Positions 24,389 to 33,529 of a stretch of 64,000 bases of DNA are shown here, piece by piece. Every line of letters starts with the position of its first letter. Position 1 is the stretch's first letter. The DNA is from Planctomycetota bacterium. GTDB taxonomy: Bacteria; Planctomycetota; B15-G4; SIAN01. The stretch covers positions 310,001 to 374,000 of the forward strand of contig JANQQL010000001.1 of the NCBI GenBank assembly GCA_028289345.1, written 5' to 3'. A program made the translations under genes and the position numbers. A model generated the notes under the pieces. That model ran no database searches, was not told the origin of the DNA, and saw nothing but the letters and a program-made list of their open reading frames with translations.

Positions 24389-26101
24389 TTACCCCAGGGA
24401 CGGATGTTGGCGGTGAAACGTGGTCGCGTCTTGGTAGGCCTTGGCCACACGCAACACGTCTGCCTCGCCGTACAAGCGCCCGAGAAAAGTGATCGCAGTC
24501 GGCGTGCCGTCTTCTTGAAATCCGTTCGGAAGCACGACGCACGGGTGACCAGTCAGATTGGTCACCATCAGGGAGGCGCCGCGGTGAGACGGAGCCAGGA
24601 TGACGTCGACCTCCTCCATCACCTCAGCCATTCGTTCCATCAATAACGTGCGCACTCGGTTGGCTCGCAAGTACTCGACGGCGGGAATCAGTTGGCCCTG
24701 GCGGAACAAGTTCGGCCAAGCTCCCGCATCTTGACGCACGAGCTGATCCACTTGACCGTTGCGGGTGATTTCGTCGAAGGCGGTCGCTGCTTCGGCACTG
24801 AGAATGGACATCATGGACCCGGACGGTAGGTCCGGAAGAGAAACCGGCTTCAAGTCGATGCCGAGTTCGCGCAACTTGGCCACGGTCGCCCGGTCTTCTT
24901 TCGGAACCTCGTCTCCCTCCAGCACATCCGCCAAGTAGCCGACCCGGATCGATTCCAGGGGCTGATCCGGATTCCAGTCGAAAGGCGCGTCGCGGCTGGT
25001 CACATCCCGGGGGTCGGCGCCGTGAATCGCGGCGAAGACCAAGGCACAATCTTCGACCGTCCGTGCCAGGGGGCCAACCTTGTCCATCGACCAGGAGAGC
25101 GCCATGGCTCCGGCCCGACTGACTCGACCATAGGTGGGTCGCAGCCCCGTCACTCCGCAACGTCGGGAGGGAGACACGATGGAGCCGAGGGTTTCGGTGC
25201 CCAACGTGAACGCCGCAAGCCCCGCCGCCGTGGCACAAGCCGATCCCGCAGACGAGCCGCTGGATCCTTGTTTCAGGTTCCAGGGATTGCGGGTGCGATT
25301 CTCTTCTCCTTGAAACCAGACATCGCCCATGGCCAAGGCGCCGAGACTGAGTTTGCCAAGAAGAACCGCGCCCGCGTCTCGGAGTCGAGTCACGACCGTG
25401 GCATCGTCATCCATCACCTGAGACTCGAACGGCTTCGCCCCATAAGTGGTCGGGATGCCGCGGGTGTGGAACAGGTCCTTGGCCCCCCACGGGATGCCGT
25501 GCAGCGGACCACGATATTTGCCGGCCGCAATTTCTTCGTCGGCCTGCTCCGCTTGCCGCATTGCCAGTTCTTCGGTCAACGTGATCACGCAATGCAACTG
25601 GTCGTCGAACCACTTCAGCCGATTCAGGTACATCTCGGTCAGTTCCACCGAAGTCACCTGTTCCGTTCGCAACAGTTCCGCCAGATCCCGTACCGACCAG
25701 AAGCAAAGGTCCTCCACGTCGTCGGGCAAGGACCCCGAGGCTGACTTGGACAGCTTCACCTGATCGGGATGCTGACGGACCGGGCGAGCTCTCCCCGCGG
25801 GAACCGGCTCGAAGTGAACCGCGGGCGACACTGCATTGGAAAGCGGGATTTGGCGAAGTGCCCGGTAGTTGGTGAGGCTTTCTTCCACGCCCTCGCGGAC
25901 CATCTGCCGCTGGTTGTCGTCAAAACCCAACCCGGCAAGTTGCTCTGCCTCCCGAATCATGTCCAGCGTCACCGAAGATCGCTGCTGCAGCATCGCCCAC
26001 AGCGCGCCGGGGAAAAGGGTCGACCCGAGCCCCGCCGCAGAGAAGTAAGCCAGGAACGATCGGCGCCGAAGTCGGAGTGCTGCGTCTGCTGGTTCATTCA
26101 T
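24389..26101 (-). CDS. Exported amidase-signature hydrolase
   Basis: 570 residues. The N-terminus has a twin-arginine-type signal (RRRSFLAYFSAAGLGS), which implies folded export. The amidase signature domain begins near residue 150. The catalytic Lys is in GIPWGAKDLF, the cis-Ser in QGSSGSSAGSACA and the nucleophile Ser in GTETLGSIVSP, with RCGVTGLRPTYGRVS after it. Such proteins hydrolyse amide bonds of varied substrates; they are not GatA when exported and unpaired with gatC or gatB, as here. Residues ~30-110 before the core are helical and without similarity. It faces away from the sulfatase gene across a 189-base gap. Confidence 0.88.
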   Translation of the reverse strand: MNEPADAALRLRRRSFLAYFSAAGLGSTLFPGALWAMLQQRSSVTLDMIREAEQLAGLGFDDNQRQMVREGVEESLTNYRALRQIPLSNAVSPAVHFEPVPAGRARPVRQHPDQVKLSKSASGSLPDDVEDLCFWSVRDLAELLRTEQVTSVELTEMYLNRLKWFDDQLHCVITLTEELAMRQAEQADEEIAAGKYRGPLHGIPWGAKDLFHTRGIPTTYGAKPFESQVMDDDATVVTRLRDAGAVLLGKLSLGALAMGDVWFQGEENRTRNPWNLKQGSSGSSAGSACATAAGLAAFTLGTETLGSIVSPSRRCGVTGLRPTYGRVSRAGAMALSWSMDKVGPLARTVEDCALVFAAIHGADPRDVTSRDAPFDWNPDQPLESIRVGYLADVLEGDEVPKEDRATVAKLRELGIDLKPVSLPDLPSGSMMSILSAEAATAFDEITRNGQVDQLVRQDAGAWPNLFRQGQLIPAVEYLRANRVRTLLMERMAEVMEEVDVILAPSHRGASLMVTNLTGHPCVVLPNGFQEDGTPTAITFLGRLYGEADVLRVAKAYQDATTFHRQHPSLG

Positions 26102-26290
26102 GATCGGTTCCCGGGATCAGAGGCGGCCATCCGGCACCGATGAGTCATCCGTCAGCGGCGCCGAGTGATTCCTCCTGATCTTAAGAGTGGATGGCCGTAG
26201 CATGCCGTTCTTCACGGGAAAGGGTCGCGGGTCCGCGCGTGGCGGGGTTCGGAAGGCCGCCTCCCCCATTTGCCCAAGGAGCCCGCGCAC

Positions 26291-28237
26291 TTGCGACGCC
26301 GGTGGTTCATTTCTCGCTCGGTCGCCGCCCTCTGGTCACTTGTCGTGGTCAGCGGCTGCGGGGATCCCTCGACGTCCACCGGCTCCCCGCCAACCCCGGA
26401 CGTGTTGCTTCTAACCCTCGACACCACCCGTGCCGATCGACTGGGCTGCTACGGCTACGAAGGTGGTGACACGGAGACTTTCGACCGAGTCGCCGCGGAA
26501 GGACTGGTTTTCGAACGCGCCTACTGCGCCGTCCCGATCACTCTGCCGTCCCACATATCCATTCTGACGGGAACCTATCCGTGCGCGCACGAAGTCCGAA
26601 ACAATGGCATGTTCGAACTTCGGCCCGAGGCCACGACTCTGGCCGAAGTGCTCCGCGACGAAGGATATGCCACGGGAGCATTCGTGACGTCCTACGTCGT
26701 CGATCGACGTTTCGGACTGGGGCAGGGTTTCGACGCCTATCCGCACCCGACGAAAGTCACCAAATCGGGCTTGCCGCTGACCGAGATTCGAGCGGAGTTA
26801 GCGGTCGACCGAGCCATCGAATGGTTGCGCAGCGTTCCCACCGATCAGCCGGTGTTCCTCTGGCTCCATCTGTATGACCCCCATCGTCCGTGGGAAGCAC
26901 CGGAACCGTACGCCACCAAGTTTGAAGACGAGTACGACGCCGAAATTGCCTACTGCGACGACCAGTACGCTCGACTTCTGGAGGCCTTTGCGGAATGTCG
27001 AAACGAAGAAGAGTTGCTGCAGATCCTGACCGCCGATCACGGCGAGTCGAACGGCGAGCATGGCGAGGAAACTCACGGGGCCTTCGTCTACGACGGCCCC
27101 GCCTTGGTCCCATTGATCCTGCGGGCTCCCAGTGACTTCCACTGGGAACCGACACGCTACTCTCAGGTGGTTTCCAACACCGCGATCGGAGCCACGGTCC
27201 TCGAACTACTGGGACTTCCCCGGGCACGCCTGAGTGACAGTCCTTTGGATCCCCTGGTTCTTCGGGACGGAACGATCGCCGTGGACGATCACCCCATCTA
27301 TCTGGAGTCCTTCTACCCCTTCTACGTCTATCGCTGGTCTCCCATCGAAGCGATCATCGCCAACGACCACAAGTACATCCACACCAAGAACAGTGAGATC
27401 TACGACCTTCGTTCCGATCCGGATGAGATCCGCAACCTGATCGGAAAAGATGACCTGCGCAAAGCCATGCATGCGCAGCTGCAAGAGATCAAACGCCGCA
27501 ACCCTCCCCTGGGATGGGAGTCCTCGGAGTTCGTCGACGAAGAGACCGTCGCGAACCTGGAAGCACTCGGCTACGCGGCGGGGACCCTCGGAGAAATCCG
27601 GTTCGATTTGCCGGACGCCAAAGACTTGATCTTGACCCGGCCTCAATGCGACGAAATCCGGGCCCTGCTCGAGGCCGCGCGGCGAGCTCAGGCACAGAAC
27701 GCGGCCGACGACGCCGCCGCCATGTGGCAACGAGCGGAAGAACTACTCATGCAAGTCACCCAAGCGGATCCGGAGGGGTACGGTCCTGCGGAACTGTGGG
27801 GGCGCATGTATCTGTACCAGAACAAGAAAAGCCAGGCGATTCCCTACCTGGAGAAAGCACTCCTTGGTTCCCCGAGATCCCCTGCTCTCCACTCGATGCT
27901 GGGCAAGTGCTACCGAGCCATCGGCAAGACGGAGTGGGCCGACTCGGAGTTTCGCAAAACCATTGCTCTCGAGCCGATGTTCATCGAGGCCTACCAGGAA
28001 CTCGGCCAGATCCTGGCATCCCAGGGCCGGTTCGGCGAAGCGGTGTACCTTGGCGATCAGCTCGTGGACCACTTCCGACGCGAGGGAGTGAATTCGGAGT
28101 TTCGACCTGCTGCGCTCCACGCGTTACGGAAACAGATGGAACGCGCGGGTCAACAACCCACGCCGCCCTCTCCAGCCAGTCCCGAAAGCATGCTGCCGGA
28201 GGGGGTCCGCCACCGCTCGCAGGATGGTGCGGACTGA
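26291..28237 (+). CDS. Sulfatase-TPR lipoprotein
   Basis: 648 residues from a TTG at 26291 with AAGGAG nine bases upstream. A TTG at 26270 in the same frame adds seven residues. The lipoprotein signal (RSVAALWSLVVVSGC) is followed by a sulfatase-fold domain. LLLTLDTTRADRLGCYGY holds the metal Asp but no C-x-P-x-R formylglycine site; PITLPSHISILTG occupies that region with Thr, which is common in this subgroup. TADHGESNGEHGEETH carries further metal residues. The C-terminal ~190 residues are TPR-like (SPALHSMLGKCYRAIG, PMFIEAYQELGQIL). It is probably a phosphodiesterase or phosphotransferase-like alkaline phosphatase superfamily member rather than a true sulfatase. A paralogue lies at 50362. 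Confidence 0.85.
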   Translation: MRRRWFISRSVAALWSLVVVSGCGDPSTSTGSPPTPDVLLLTLDTTRADRLGCYGYEGGDTETFDRVAAEGLVFERAYCAVPITLPSHISILTGTYPCAHEVRNNGMFELRPEATTLAEVLRDEGYATGAFVTSYVVDRRFGLGQGFDAYPHPTKVTKSGLPLTEIRAELAVDRAIEWLRSVPTDQPVFLWLHLYDPHRPWEAPEPYATKFEDEYDAEIAYCDDQYARLLEAFAECRNEEELLQILTADHGESNGEHGEETHGAFVYDGPALVPLILRAPSDFHWEPTRYSQVVSNTAIGATVLELLGLPRARLSDSPLDPLVLRDGTIAVDDHPIYLESFYPFYVYRWSPIEAIIANDHKYIHTKNSEIYDLRSDPDEIRNLIGKDDLRKAMHAQLQEIKRRNPPLGWESSEFVDEETVANLEALGYAAGTLGEIRFDLPDAKDLILTRPQCDEIRALLEAARRAQAQNAADDAAAMWQRAEELLMQVTQADPEGYGPAELWGRMYLYQNKKSQAIPYLEKALLGSPRSPALHSMLGKCYRAIGKTEWADSEFRKTIALEPMFIEAYQELGQILASQGRFGEAVYLGDQLVDHFRREGVNSEFRPAALHALRKQMERAGQQPTPPSPASPESMLPEGVRHRSQDGAD

Positions 28238-28328
28238 GAAGCGGCCGGGCGCAAGTGCCGGATCGAAACTCAGAGACTTTCTCCACCCTCGCCTCACAAG
28301 GCCAGCGAACCGGGACCATCCAAAACGC

Positions 28329-28532
28329 TCACTGGGGTGACGGCCGCTTGGGATCCTCCTCGACCTTCTGATCTTCCGGACCCTCGAGGCGACCCGCACG
28401 GTGAAGCGCTTCTCGAAGCAAGTACTCCACCTGAGCATTGACACTGCGTAGCTCATCCCGGGCCCAGCGCTCGAGAGCGGCGTGGACCCGGGGATCGACT
28501 CGCATCAGGAAAGACTTGCGGCGATTCGCCAC
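28329..28532 (-). CDS. Arc-type ribbon-helix-helix DNA-binding protein
   Basis: 67 residues from a GTG at 28532, seven bases after the SPFH stop. Upstream in-frame codons overlap the SPFH gene. [20 protein letters not shown] gives the beta-strand and first helix of an Arc/MetJ ribbon-helix-helix fold, and [17 protein letters not shown] gives the second helix. Such dimers bind short direct or inverted operator repeats in the major groove through the strand. The tail ([13 protein letters not shown]) is acidic. Its tight coupling to the SPFH gene suggests that it autoregulates the operon, perhaps at the repeats upstream of 29427. Confidence 0.8.
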   Translation of the reverse strand: MANRRKSFLMRVDPRVHAALERWARDELRSVNAQVEYLLREALHRAGRLEGPEDQKVEEDPKRPSPQ

Positions 28533-28539
28533 GGCTTTG

Positions 28540-29427
28540 TCACTGATAGAGAGTGCCGGTGTTGACGACAGGCTGGGTTGCCTTGTCGCCACACAGAACC
28601 ACCAGCAGGTTGCTGACCATGGCCGCCTTGCGCTCTTCGTCGAGTTCCACGATCTGTTGCGCAGACAAGCGGTCGAGAGCCATTTCCACCATGCCGACCG
28701 CGCCTTCGACGATTTTTTGACGAGCCGCGATCACCGCGCTGGCCTGCTGTCGTTGCAACATGGCTCCGGCGATTTCTGTGGCATAGGCGAGGTGGCTGAT
28801 CCGGGCCTCAATCACCTCGACTCCCGCTTTGGCCAAGCGCTCATCGATTTCCTTGCGCAACAGTTCCGCCACCTCGCCGGTGTGACTGCGCAGCGAGGTC
28901 TCGCCTTCTTCGTGAGCATCGTAGGAGTAGTGGGTCCCCAGATTGCGAAGGGCCGCCTCACTCTGCACGCGAACGAAGTGAATGTAGTCATCGACTTCGA
29001 ACACGGCTTCCGCCGTGTCGACGACCTTCCACACCACCACGGCGCCAATTTCGATCGGGTTGCCGTCCTTGTCGTTGACCTTGAGCTTGTCGCTATCGAA
29101 GTTCCTCACCCGCAATGAAACCCGGGTCGAGGCAAACGGCGCGTAGAACGGGTTGGCCCAAAACAAGCCTTGGTCGCGCACGGTCCCCACGTACTTGCCG
29201 AACAACTGCAGAACCCGGGCTTCGTTGGGTTCGACGTGGAATAGTCCGAACCAGGCCACGAAGGTCACCACCAAGCCCAGGGCCATGGCGACGAACGCGG
29301 GCCACTGGGCCCAGCCCATGGCTCCCCCGGTGATGATTCCGACAATCAAGCCGACGGTAGAGAGGGACAGCAAAAGTAGGGCAGGTACCCCGGGGAAACA
29401 GGTCCGGCGGGTTTCGCGGAAGTCCAT
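28540..29427 (-). CDS. SPFH/Band 7 domain membrane protein
   Basis: 295 residues. Two hydrophobic helices lie near the N-terminus (about residues 15-35 and 42-62). An SPFH domain follows: [52 protein letters not shown], and [18 protein letters not shown]. The helical end [20 protein letters not shown] is typical of the stomatin/prohibitin-like C-terminus, which drives oligomerisation in membrane microdomains. CAGGAG upstream supports the ATG at 29427. No NfeD or membrane protease gene accompanies it; its only partner is the small ribbon-helix-helix gene. Confidence 0.9.
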   Translation of the reverse strand: MDFRETRRTCFPGVPALLLLSLSTVGLIVGIITGGAMGWAQWPAFVAMALGLVVTFVAWFGLFHVEPNEARVLQLFGKYVGTVRDQGLFWANPFYAPFASTRVSLRVRNFDSDKLKVNDKDGNPIEIGAVVVWKVVDTAEAVFEVDDYIHFVRVQSEAALRNLGTHYSYDAHEEGETSLRSHTGEVAELLRKEIDERLAKAGVEVIEARISHLAYATEIAGAMLQRQQASAVIAARQKIVEGAVGMVEMALDRLSAQQIVELDEERKAAMVSNLLVVLCGDKATQPVVNTGTLYQ

Positions 29428-29445
29428 GGTCGGTCTCCTGAGTGA

Positions 29446-29476
29446 ATCGATTACGAAATGATATCACATCGATTAC
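29446..29476 (-). promoter_or_regulatory. Candidate operator: two direct repeats upstream of the SPFH/RHH operon
   Basis: ATCGATTAC occurs at 29446-29454 and again at 29468-29476, 22 bases apart start to start (about two helical turns). The palindrome TGATATCA sits between them at 29459-29466. The block is strikingly AT-rich against its GC-rich surroundings and ends 19-49 bases before the SPFH start codon, inside the likely promoter. Spaced short repeats are what ribbon-helix-helix dimers bind, so the operon's own RHH protein is the natural candidate. The rest of the 304-base gap (29477-29731) holds no gene, only a CTTTTCC/GGAAAAG hairpin near 29700 that may end the CstB-like transcript. Confidence 0.5.
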
Positions 29477-29731
29477 ACATCGAAGAGCCAGGCAATTCAC
29501 GGAGCGCCAAGAAAACGCAGAAGTCATTTCACTACAGTCACTTACGACACTTCCGAGATTTCGCCCACCGAGAGAAGCTCGCAATCAGCCCCCTGGAAAA
29601 AGGAGAACGCCCCAACTGAGATTCGAGCCGGGCGCTCTTCACTCAGGGGACGTTCGGATTGAGGTATGGGGAAAGCGGACTTCGGGGACCACGGCCGCCA
29701 CTTTTCCGAGGAAAAGCGGAAAGAACTTCGG

Positions 29732-31117
29732 TCACGCCGTCGGAGCCCCTCGCTGAGCCATCCAGGCTTCCATTCCCCCGACCAAGTCCGCGACGTCGTC
29801 GTACCCCACTCGCTCCAAAAGGCTCGCCGCGACCATGGACCGATAGCCCGTGGCGCAGTGAATCACGATCCGTCGGTCTCGCGGAACTTCGTCGAGGCGA
29901 GACATCAGAACACCAAGCGGCACGGATTTGCTTTCGTCGAGAAACCCCGACAACCGCTCGCCGGGATTCCGCACATCCAAGACGAGCGGGGGGCTCGGCT
30001 GGCGGAGCTCCTGCTGGAGCGTTTCGGCGTCCACGCGTTCCGTCGCGACGACCGAATCCGATCCTTTCCAGGCATCGGCCCCCCCTTCTAGGAAACCGAT
30101 CACTCGGTCGAACCCGATCCGCCCGAGGCGCAAGGTCGCTTCGCGTTCGCGCCCGGCGGGCGCAATGACCACGAGTCGCTGCTCGGGCGAAACCACGCTT
30201 CCCACCCAGGACGCGTAGCGTCCCTCGAGCCCCACGTTCAAGGCACCGGGAAGATGACCCTTGGCAAACTCGTCGGCGGTGCGTGTATCCAAGAGTGCCG
30301 CACCCTGTGCCTGCTGTTGCAATGCGTCTGACAACGACAACGACCGGTTGGCGCGATCCAACACTTCGGAGAGGGTTTCGCGGTTCTTTCGATTCAGGGA
30401 AGCGGCGAAGGAGAAGTAAGCCGGGGGCATCCCCTGCTCTGCCGTCACTGACTGGACGAATTGTTCCCGGGACATTGGCTGCAACGCGTAGTTGCTGCGA
30501 CGCTGCTCACCCAGAGTGGAAACGGTTTCGGTGGAAAGGCTCTTCCCGCAGGCAGAGCCGGCGCCGTGCCCCGGATACACGATCGTCTCATCGGGCAGCG
30601 GGAGAATCTTCTCGTGCAAGGAGTCGTACATCCAGCCGGCCAGTTCCTGCGGCGAGTGGCCGGCACCGGCCATCAAGTCCGGCCGCCCCACATCTCCAAT
30701 GAACAAGGTGTCTCCTGTCAACAATCCGGCCGGCTCTGGAGACGTGGGATCGGAGACCAACAAACAGGTCGAGTCCGGGGTATGCCCGGGCGTCTCCAGC
30801 ACTTGAATCACGACGTCTCCCAAACGAATCTCGTCACCATGAGAGTGGCTTTCGTGGGGGAAGTCCACTTGGGCAGCCGCGCCGAGATGAATGGTCGCAC
30901 CGGTCAGCTCGCGCAATTCCAAGTGTCCGGGAACGTAGTCCGCGTGCACGTGGGTCAAGAACACGTGACACAGCTCGAGTCCGCGTGCTTTGGCCTCTTC
31001 GACGTAGAATTCGGCGTCGCGACGAGGGTCGACGACCGCGGCCCTTTTGGTCCCGGCGTCTCCAATGAGGTAGGACGCCTGGGAAAGGCACCCCAGATAG
31101 AACTGTTCGAGGATCAT
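29732..31117 (-). CDS. CstB-like persulfide dioxygenase-rhodanese fusion
   Basis: 461 residues. The N-terminal metallo-beta-lactamase domain carries LTHVHADYVPGHLELRE and TPGHTPDST, and the metal Asp lies in LLTGDTLFIGDVGRPDL. Tyr replaces the last His of THxHxDH, as Phe/Tyr does in CstB-type proteins. A first rhodanese-like domain (about residues 265-350) has no active-site Cys (VVIAPAGRE). A second one ends the protein and has it (IHCATGYRS). This is the dioxygenase / pseudo-rhodanese / rhodanese order described for CstB, which oxidises persulfides and makes thiosulfate. It is divergent from the DJ-1-redoxin lipoprotein. No CsoR-type regulator is adjacent. Confidence 0.87.
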   Translation of the reverse strand: MILEQFYLGCLSQASYLIGDAGTKRAAVVDPRRDAEFYVEEAKARGLELCHVFLTHVHADYVPGHLELRELTGATIHLGAAAQVDFPHESHSHGDEIRLGDVVIQVLETPGHTPDSTCLLVSDPTSPEPAGLLTGDTLFIGDVGRPDLMAGAGHSPQELAGWMYDSLHEKILPLPDETIVYPGHGAGSACGKSLSTETVSTLGEQRRSNYALQPMSREQFVQSVTAEQGMPPAYFSFAASLNRKNRETLSEVLDRANRSLSLSDALQQQAQGAALLDTRTADEFAKGHLPGALNVGLEGRYASWVGSVVSPEQRLVVIAPAGREREATLRLGRIGFDRVIGFLEGGADAWKGSDSVVATERVDAETLQQELRQPSPPLVLDVRNPGERLSGFLDESKSVPLGVLMSRLDEVPRDRRIVIHCATGYRSMVAASLLERVGYDDVADLVGGMEAWMAQRGAPTA

Positions 31118-31238
31118 GGTTGAGACCTCACGGTGTCCGACAGTGCTTCGCCTTGGCAGCGAACGCTTCGCGGGACGGGATGCAACTCTGCGGCTTCAAA
31201 AAAACGCGGTCGATGAAACTATCCCAAGGGGTGGTTGG

Positions 31239-32690
31239 ATGAAACCATGTGCGCTTCTGGTCCTGGTCGTGGCGGCTCTGTTCGGATGCACCGCCCGCTC
31301 CCCGAAGCTGTCGGATTCCCCCGGTGAATTCGCCACCCCATCGAGAAGCGATGACGGGAGTCGCCCGGGAGCAACCGAGCCGCCACTCATGGTGGGCTTC
31401 CTCCTGTTGGATGGGGTGTACAACTCTGAGCTCGCTGCTCCCTTCGACGTGTTTCAACACACCGTGTTTCACACTCAGCCAGGGATGCAGGTTTGCACCA
31501 TTGGTCGTTCTCTGTCACCAGTGACTTCTTTCGAGGGCCTTCGACTGCTTCCGGACTATGACTTGGACACCGCCCCCGCCCTCGATGTACTGGTCGTTCC
31601 CAGCGCCGCCACCAACATGGACGAGGACTTGCGGGACCGTCGTCTGATCGAGTGGATTGCGGACCAAGGGAAGCAAACCCGCTACAACTTCTCCGTTTGC
31701 GATGGCGCCTTCTTGCTCGCCGAGGCTGGCCTCCTGGACGGTCGAGCCTGCACCACATACCCCGGGGACATTCCGGCCTTCCGCGCCCGCTACCCCCACC
31801 TCCACGTTCTCGAGAACCAGAGCTTCGTGGCCGACGGCCCCGTCATCACCGGAGCTGGCGGCGCTCGGTCCTACGACCCCGCGATGTATTTGGTGGAGTC
31901 CCTCTACGGAAAAACCGTTGCCCGCGGGATTGGTCGGGGCCTGGTGATCGACTGGCAGCTCGAATCCATCGAGCACACTTTGGGGAACTCAGTGGCGGCC
32001 TCCGACACCCCCACTTGCTTCCTTCCCGGTGACTCGATTCCTCCTTCCGTCACGGTCCAAGATGCCAGCGGTGAGCCTCACTCCCTCCACGATTTGGTGT
32101 CGCCGGGAGACCAAGCAGTGGTCTTGATCGTCATGGCTGGCGCCGAGGGCGGAGACACTCGCCAGCGCGGTGGCCTCTGGTGCGAAGACTCTTTCAACGA
32201 GCTCCCGGTCCTGCGCCACTTGGTCCTGGACTACAAGCCGCGTGGAGTCCGCTTCGTGCCGGTCCTTTGCCCTCCTGTCTACCACGAAGAGGAGTTTGCC
32301 TACGAGTCGGGAAGTTTCTTGAACGACTCCGAGGACAGCGCCCGCTACACACGAAACAGGAATCAGTTCGTGACTCGGTCCTTGGCCCTCGTGGATCGCG
32401 ACGCGCTGCCGTTCTCTCGCCTGTACTTCGATCCTCGGTTCCGACTCCTCGCCAACCCCCATCGAGGACTCCCCTCCGAGCACTTGGGTGCTGCGCCGGA
32501 CTGGCAAGGCCGGTTCAAGTGGTACGAAGACACCCAGACCTACGGAACCCCGACGATCTGGACCTTGGACTCGAACCTACGAGTGGTGGGGAACCCCTTC
32601 TGCATGAACGTTTATGAGTCCGAGGGAAGAAAACTTCGCTTCACCGTTCGAGACATACGGAGTCGCTTGGACCGGATTCTGAGGCAGTAG
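31239..32690 (+). CDS. Lipoprotein fusing a DJ-1/PfpI domain to a redoxin-like domain
   Basis: 483 residues from the ATG at 31239, with AGGGG upstream and a lipoprotein signal (MKPCALLVLVVAALFGC). Residues ~45-245 are a DJ-1/PfpI domain like the N-terminus of GlxA-type AraC regulators. It has MVGFLLLDGVYNSELAAPFD at the start and the nucleophile elbow FSVCDGAFLLAEAGLLDG with its Cys. Residues ~265-483 look like a thioredoxin-fold redoxin: GDSIPPSVTVQDASGEPHSL, a single Cys in GGLWCEDSFNELPVL, and YGTPTIWTLDSNLRVVG with the cis-Pro region. I know of no named protein with this order. It diverges from the CstB-like gene, 121 bases away, hinting at thiol/persulfide chemistry. Confidence 0.72.
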   Translation: MKPCALLVLVVAALFGCTARSPKLSDSPGEFATPSRSDDGSRPGATEPPLMVGFLLLDGVYNSELAAPFDVFQHTVFHTQPGMQVCTIGRSLSPVTSFEGLRLLPDYDLDTAPALDVLVVPSAATNMDEDLRDRRLIEWIADQGKQTRYNFSVCDGAFLLAEAGLLDGRACTTYPGDIPAFRARYPHLHVLENQSFVADGPVITGAGGARSYDPAMYLVESLYGKTVARGIGRGLVIDWQLESIEHTLGNSVAASDTPTCFLPGDSIPPSVTVQDASGEPHSLHDLVSPGDQAVVLIVMAGAEGGDTRQRGGLWCEDSFNELPVLRHLVLDYKPRGVRFVPVLCPPVYHEEEFAYESGSFLNDSEDSARYTRNRNQFVTRSLALVDRDALPFSRLYFDPRFRLLANPHRGLPSEHLGAAPDWQGRFKWYEDTQTYGTPTIWTLDSNLRVVGNPFCMNVYESEGRKLRFTVRDIRSRLDRILRQ

Positions 32691-32781
32691 CACACCGCGC
32701 GAGAACCGGAACCGAGGTCAGGCTTGGCCCCAGGGAGGGCGACTCCGAACGAAGGCGCCGAAAGAAATCGTCCGCGGCCGG

Positions 32782-32973
32782 CTAGCTTTCTTGGTCTTCT
32801 TCGACTTCCTCGGCGGCAGTCGGCGCGCTGGGGGCGGAGTGCGGCTTACTTGAGCCTTGGTACTGGCAAAACTTCTCGGCGCACTGGAAGCATTCGAACC
32901 AGAGCAGCTCTCCAAAGGGGCCGAGAGATTTGGCTTCCCCACCGCAAACGCCACACGTCACCTTGCGGACCAT
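32782..32973 (-). CDS. Small zinc-ribbon protein
   Basis: 63 residues from the ATG at 32973, chosen over an upstream ATG at 33027 because GGAG lies five bases before it. Two Cys pairs (CGVCGG near residue 6 and CFQC near residue 27) form a zinc ribbon. The acidic, Ala/Pro-rich tail (AAEEVEEDQES) is probably disordered. It has no operon partner: the next gene on this strand starts at 33529 and the intervening ~160 bases hold nothing recognisable. The function is unknown. Confidence 0.55.
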   Translation of the reverse strand: MVRKVTCGVCGGEAKSLGPFGELLWFECFQCAEKFCQYQGSSKPHSAPSAPTAAEEVEEDQES

Positions 32974-33133
32974 TCGCTCTCCGATTCGATGGCCGGGACG
33001 GGCTCGGGCTTGCCATCGCCGCGACAACCCTCGTTGGGATCGTAACGCGCCCCGAGAATCAGATACAGGGTTTCACCGGTCGCCAGCTAAGGGAAAACCC
33101 CATGCAAGGGAAGACTGGAACCAGGGAGCTGGC

Positions 33134-33529
33134 TTACGACGCGCCGGCAATGTCCGGCAAGACTCCTTCGGAGGCTCGAATCGTGCTCGATGCTCCACGC
33201 CGCAAGGCCCGCTGGGAGTCGTGCAGCACTGACTCGAGCAAATCGACATAGTCAAGGAATCGCTCGCGACCAGGAGTCGTGAAACCAATCCAGGTGAGGG
33301 CCCGTCCTCGACCCGCTTCCTTGCGAGTCCGGATGATGCCCTCTTCCTCCAACGCGTGCAGATGCCGACTCAAGTTGCCATCGGTCAAACTGCAAAGGTC
33401 TTTGAGGTCTCCGAAAGTCAACTCGGATTGGACCGCCGCGAGACAACTCAAGATCCCGAGTCGCGCACGCTCATGCATGACTCGATCCAACCCCTGGAGA
33501 GCAAAGCGCCCTTTCTGATCGGAACTCAT
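33134..33529 (-). CDS. Winged-helix transcriptional regulator
   Basis: 131 residues, a single winged helix-turn-helix domain of the ArsR/MarR-like group. Its helices are VMHERARLGILSCLAAV, LTFGDLKDLCSLTDGNLSRH (recognition region) and LHALEEEGIIRTRKE. The wing holds Arg/Gly and a Trp (GRGRALTWIGFT). There are no metal-binding Cys/His pairs. Its start overlaps the stop of the membrane-protein gene (ATGA, 33526-33529). A cytoplasmic regulator co-translated with a multispanning membrane protein suggests that the two sense or control the same condition, though the target is not evident. Confidence 0.85.
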   Translation of the reverse strand: MSSDQKGRFALQGLDRVMHERARLGILSCLAAVQSELTFGDLKDLCSLTDGNLSRHLHALEEEGIIRTRKEAGRGRALTWIGFTTPGRERFLDYVDLLESVLHDSQRALRRGASSTIRASEGVLPDIAGAS

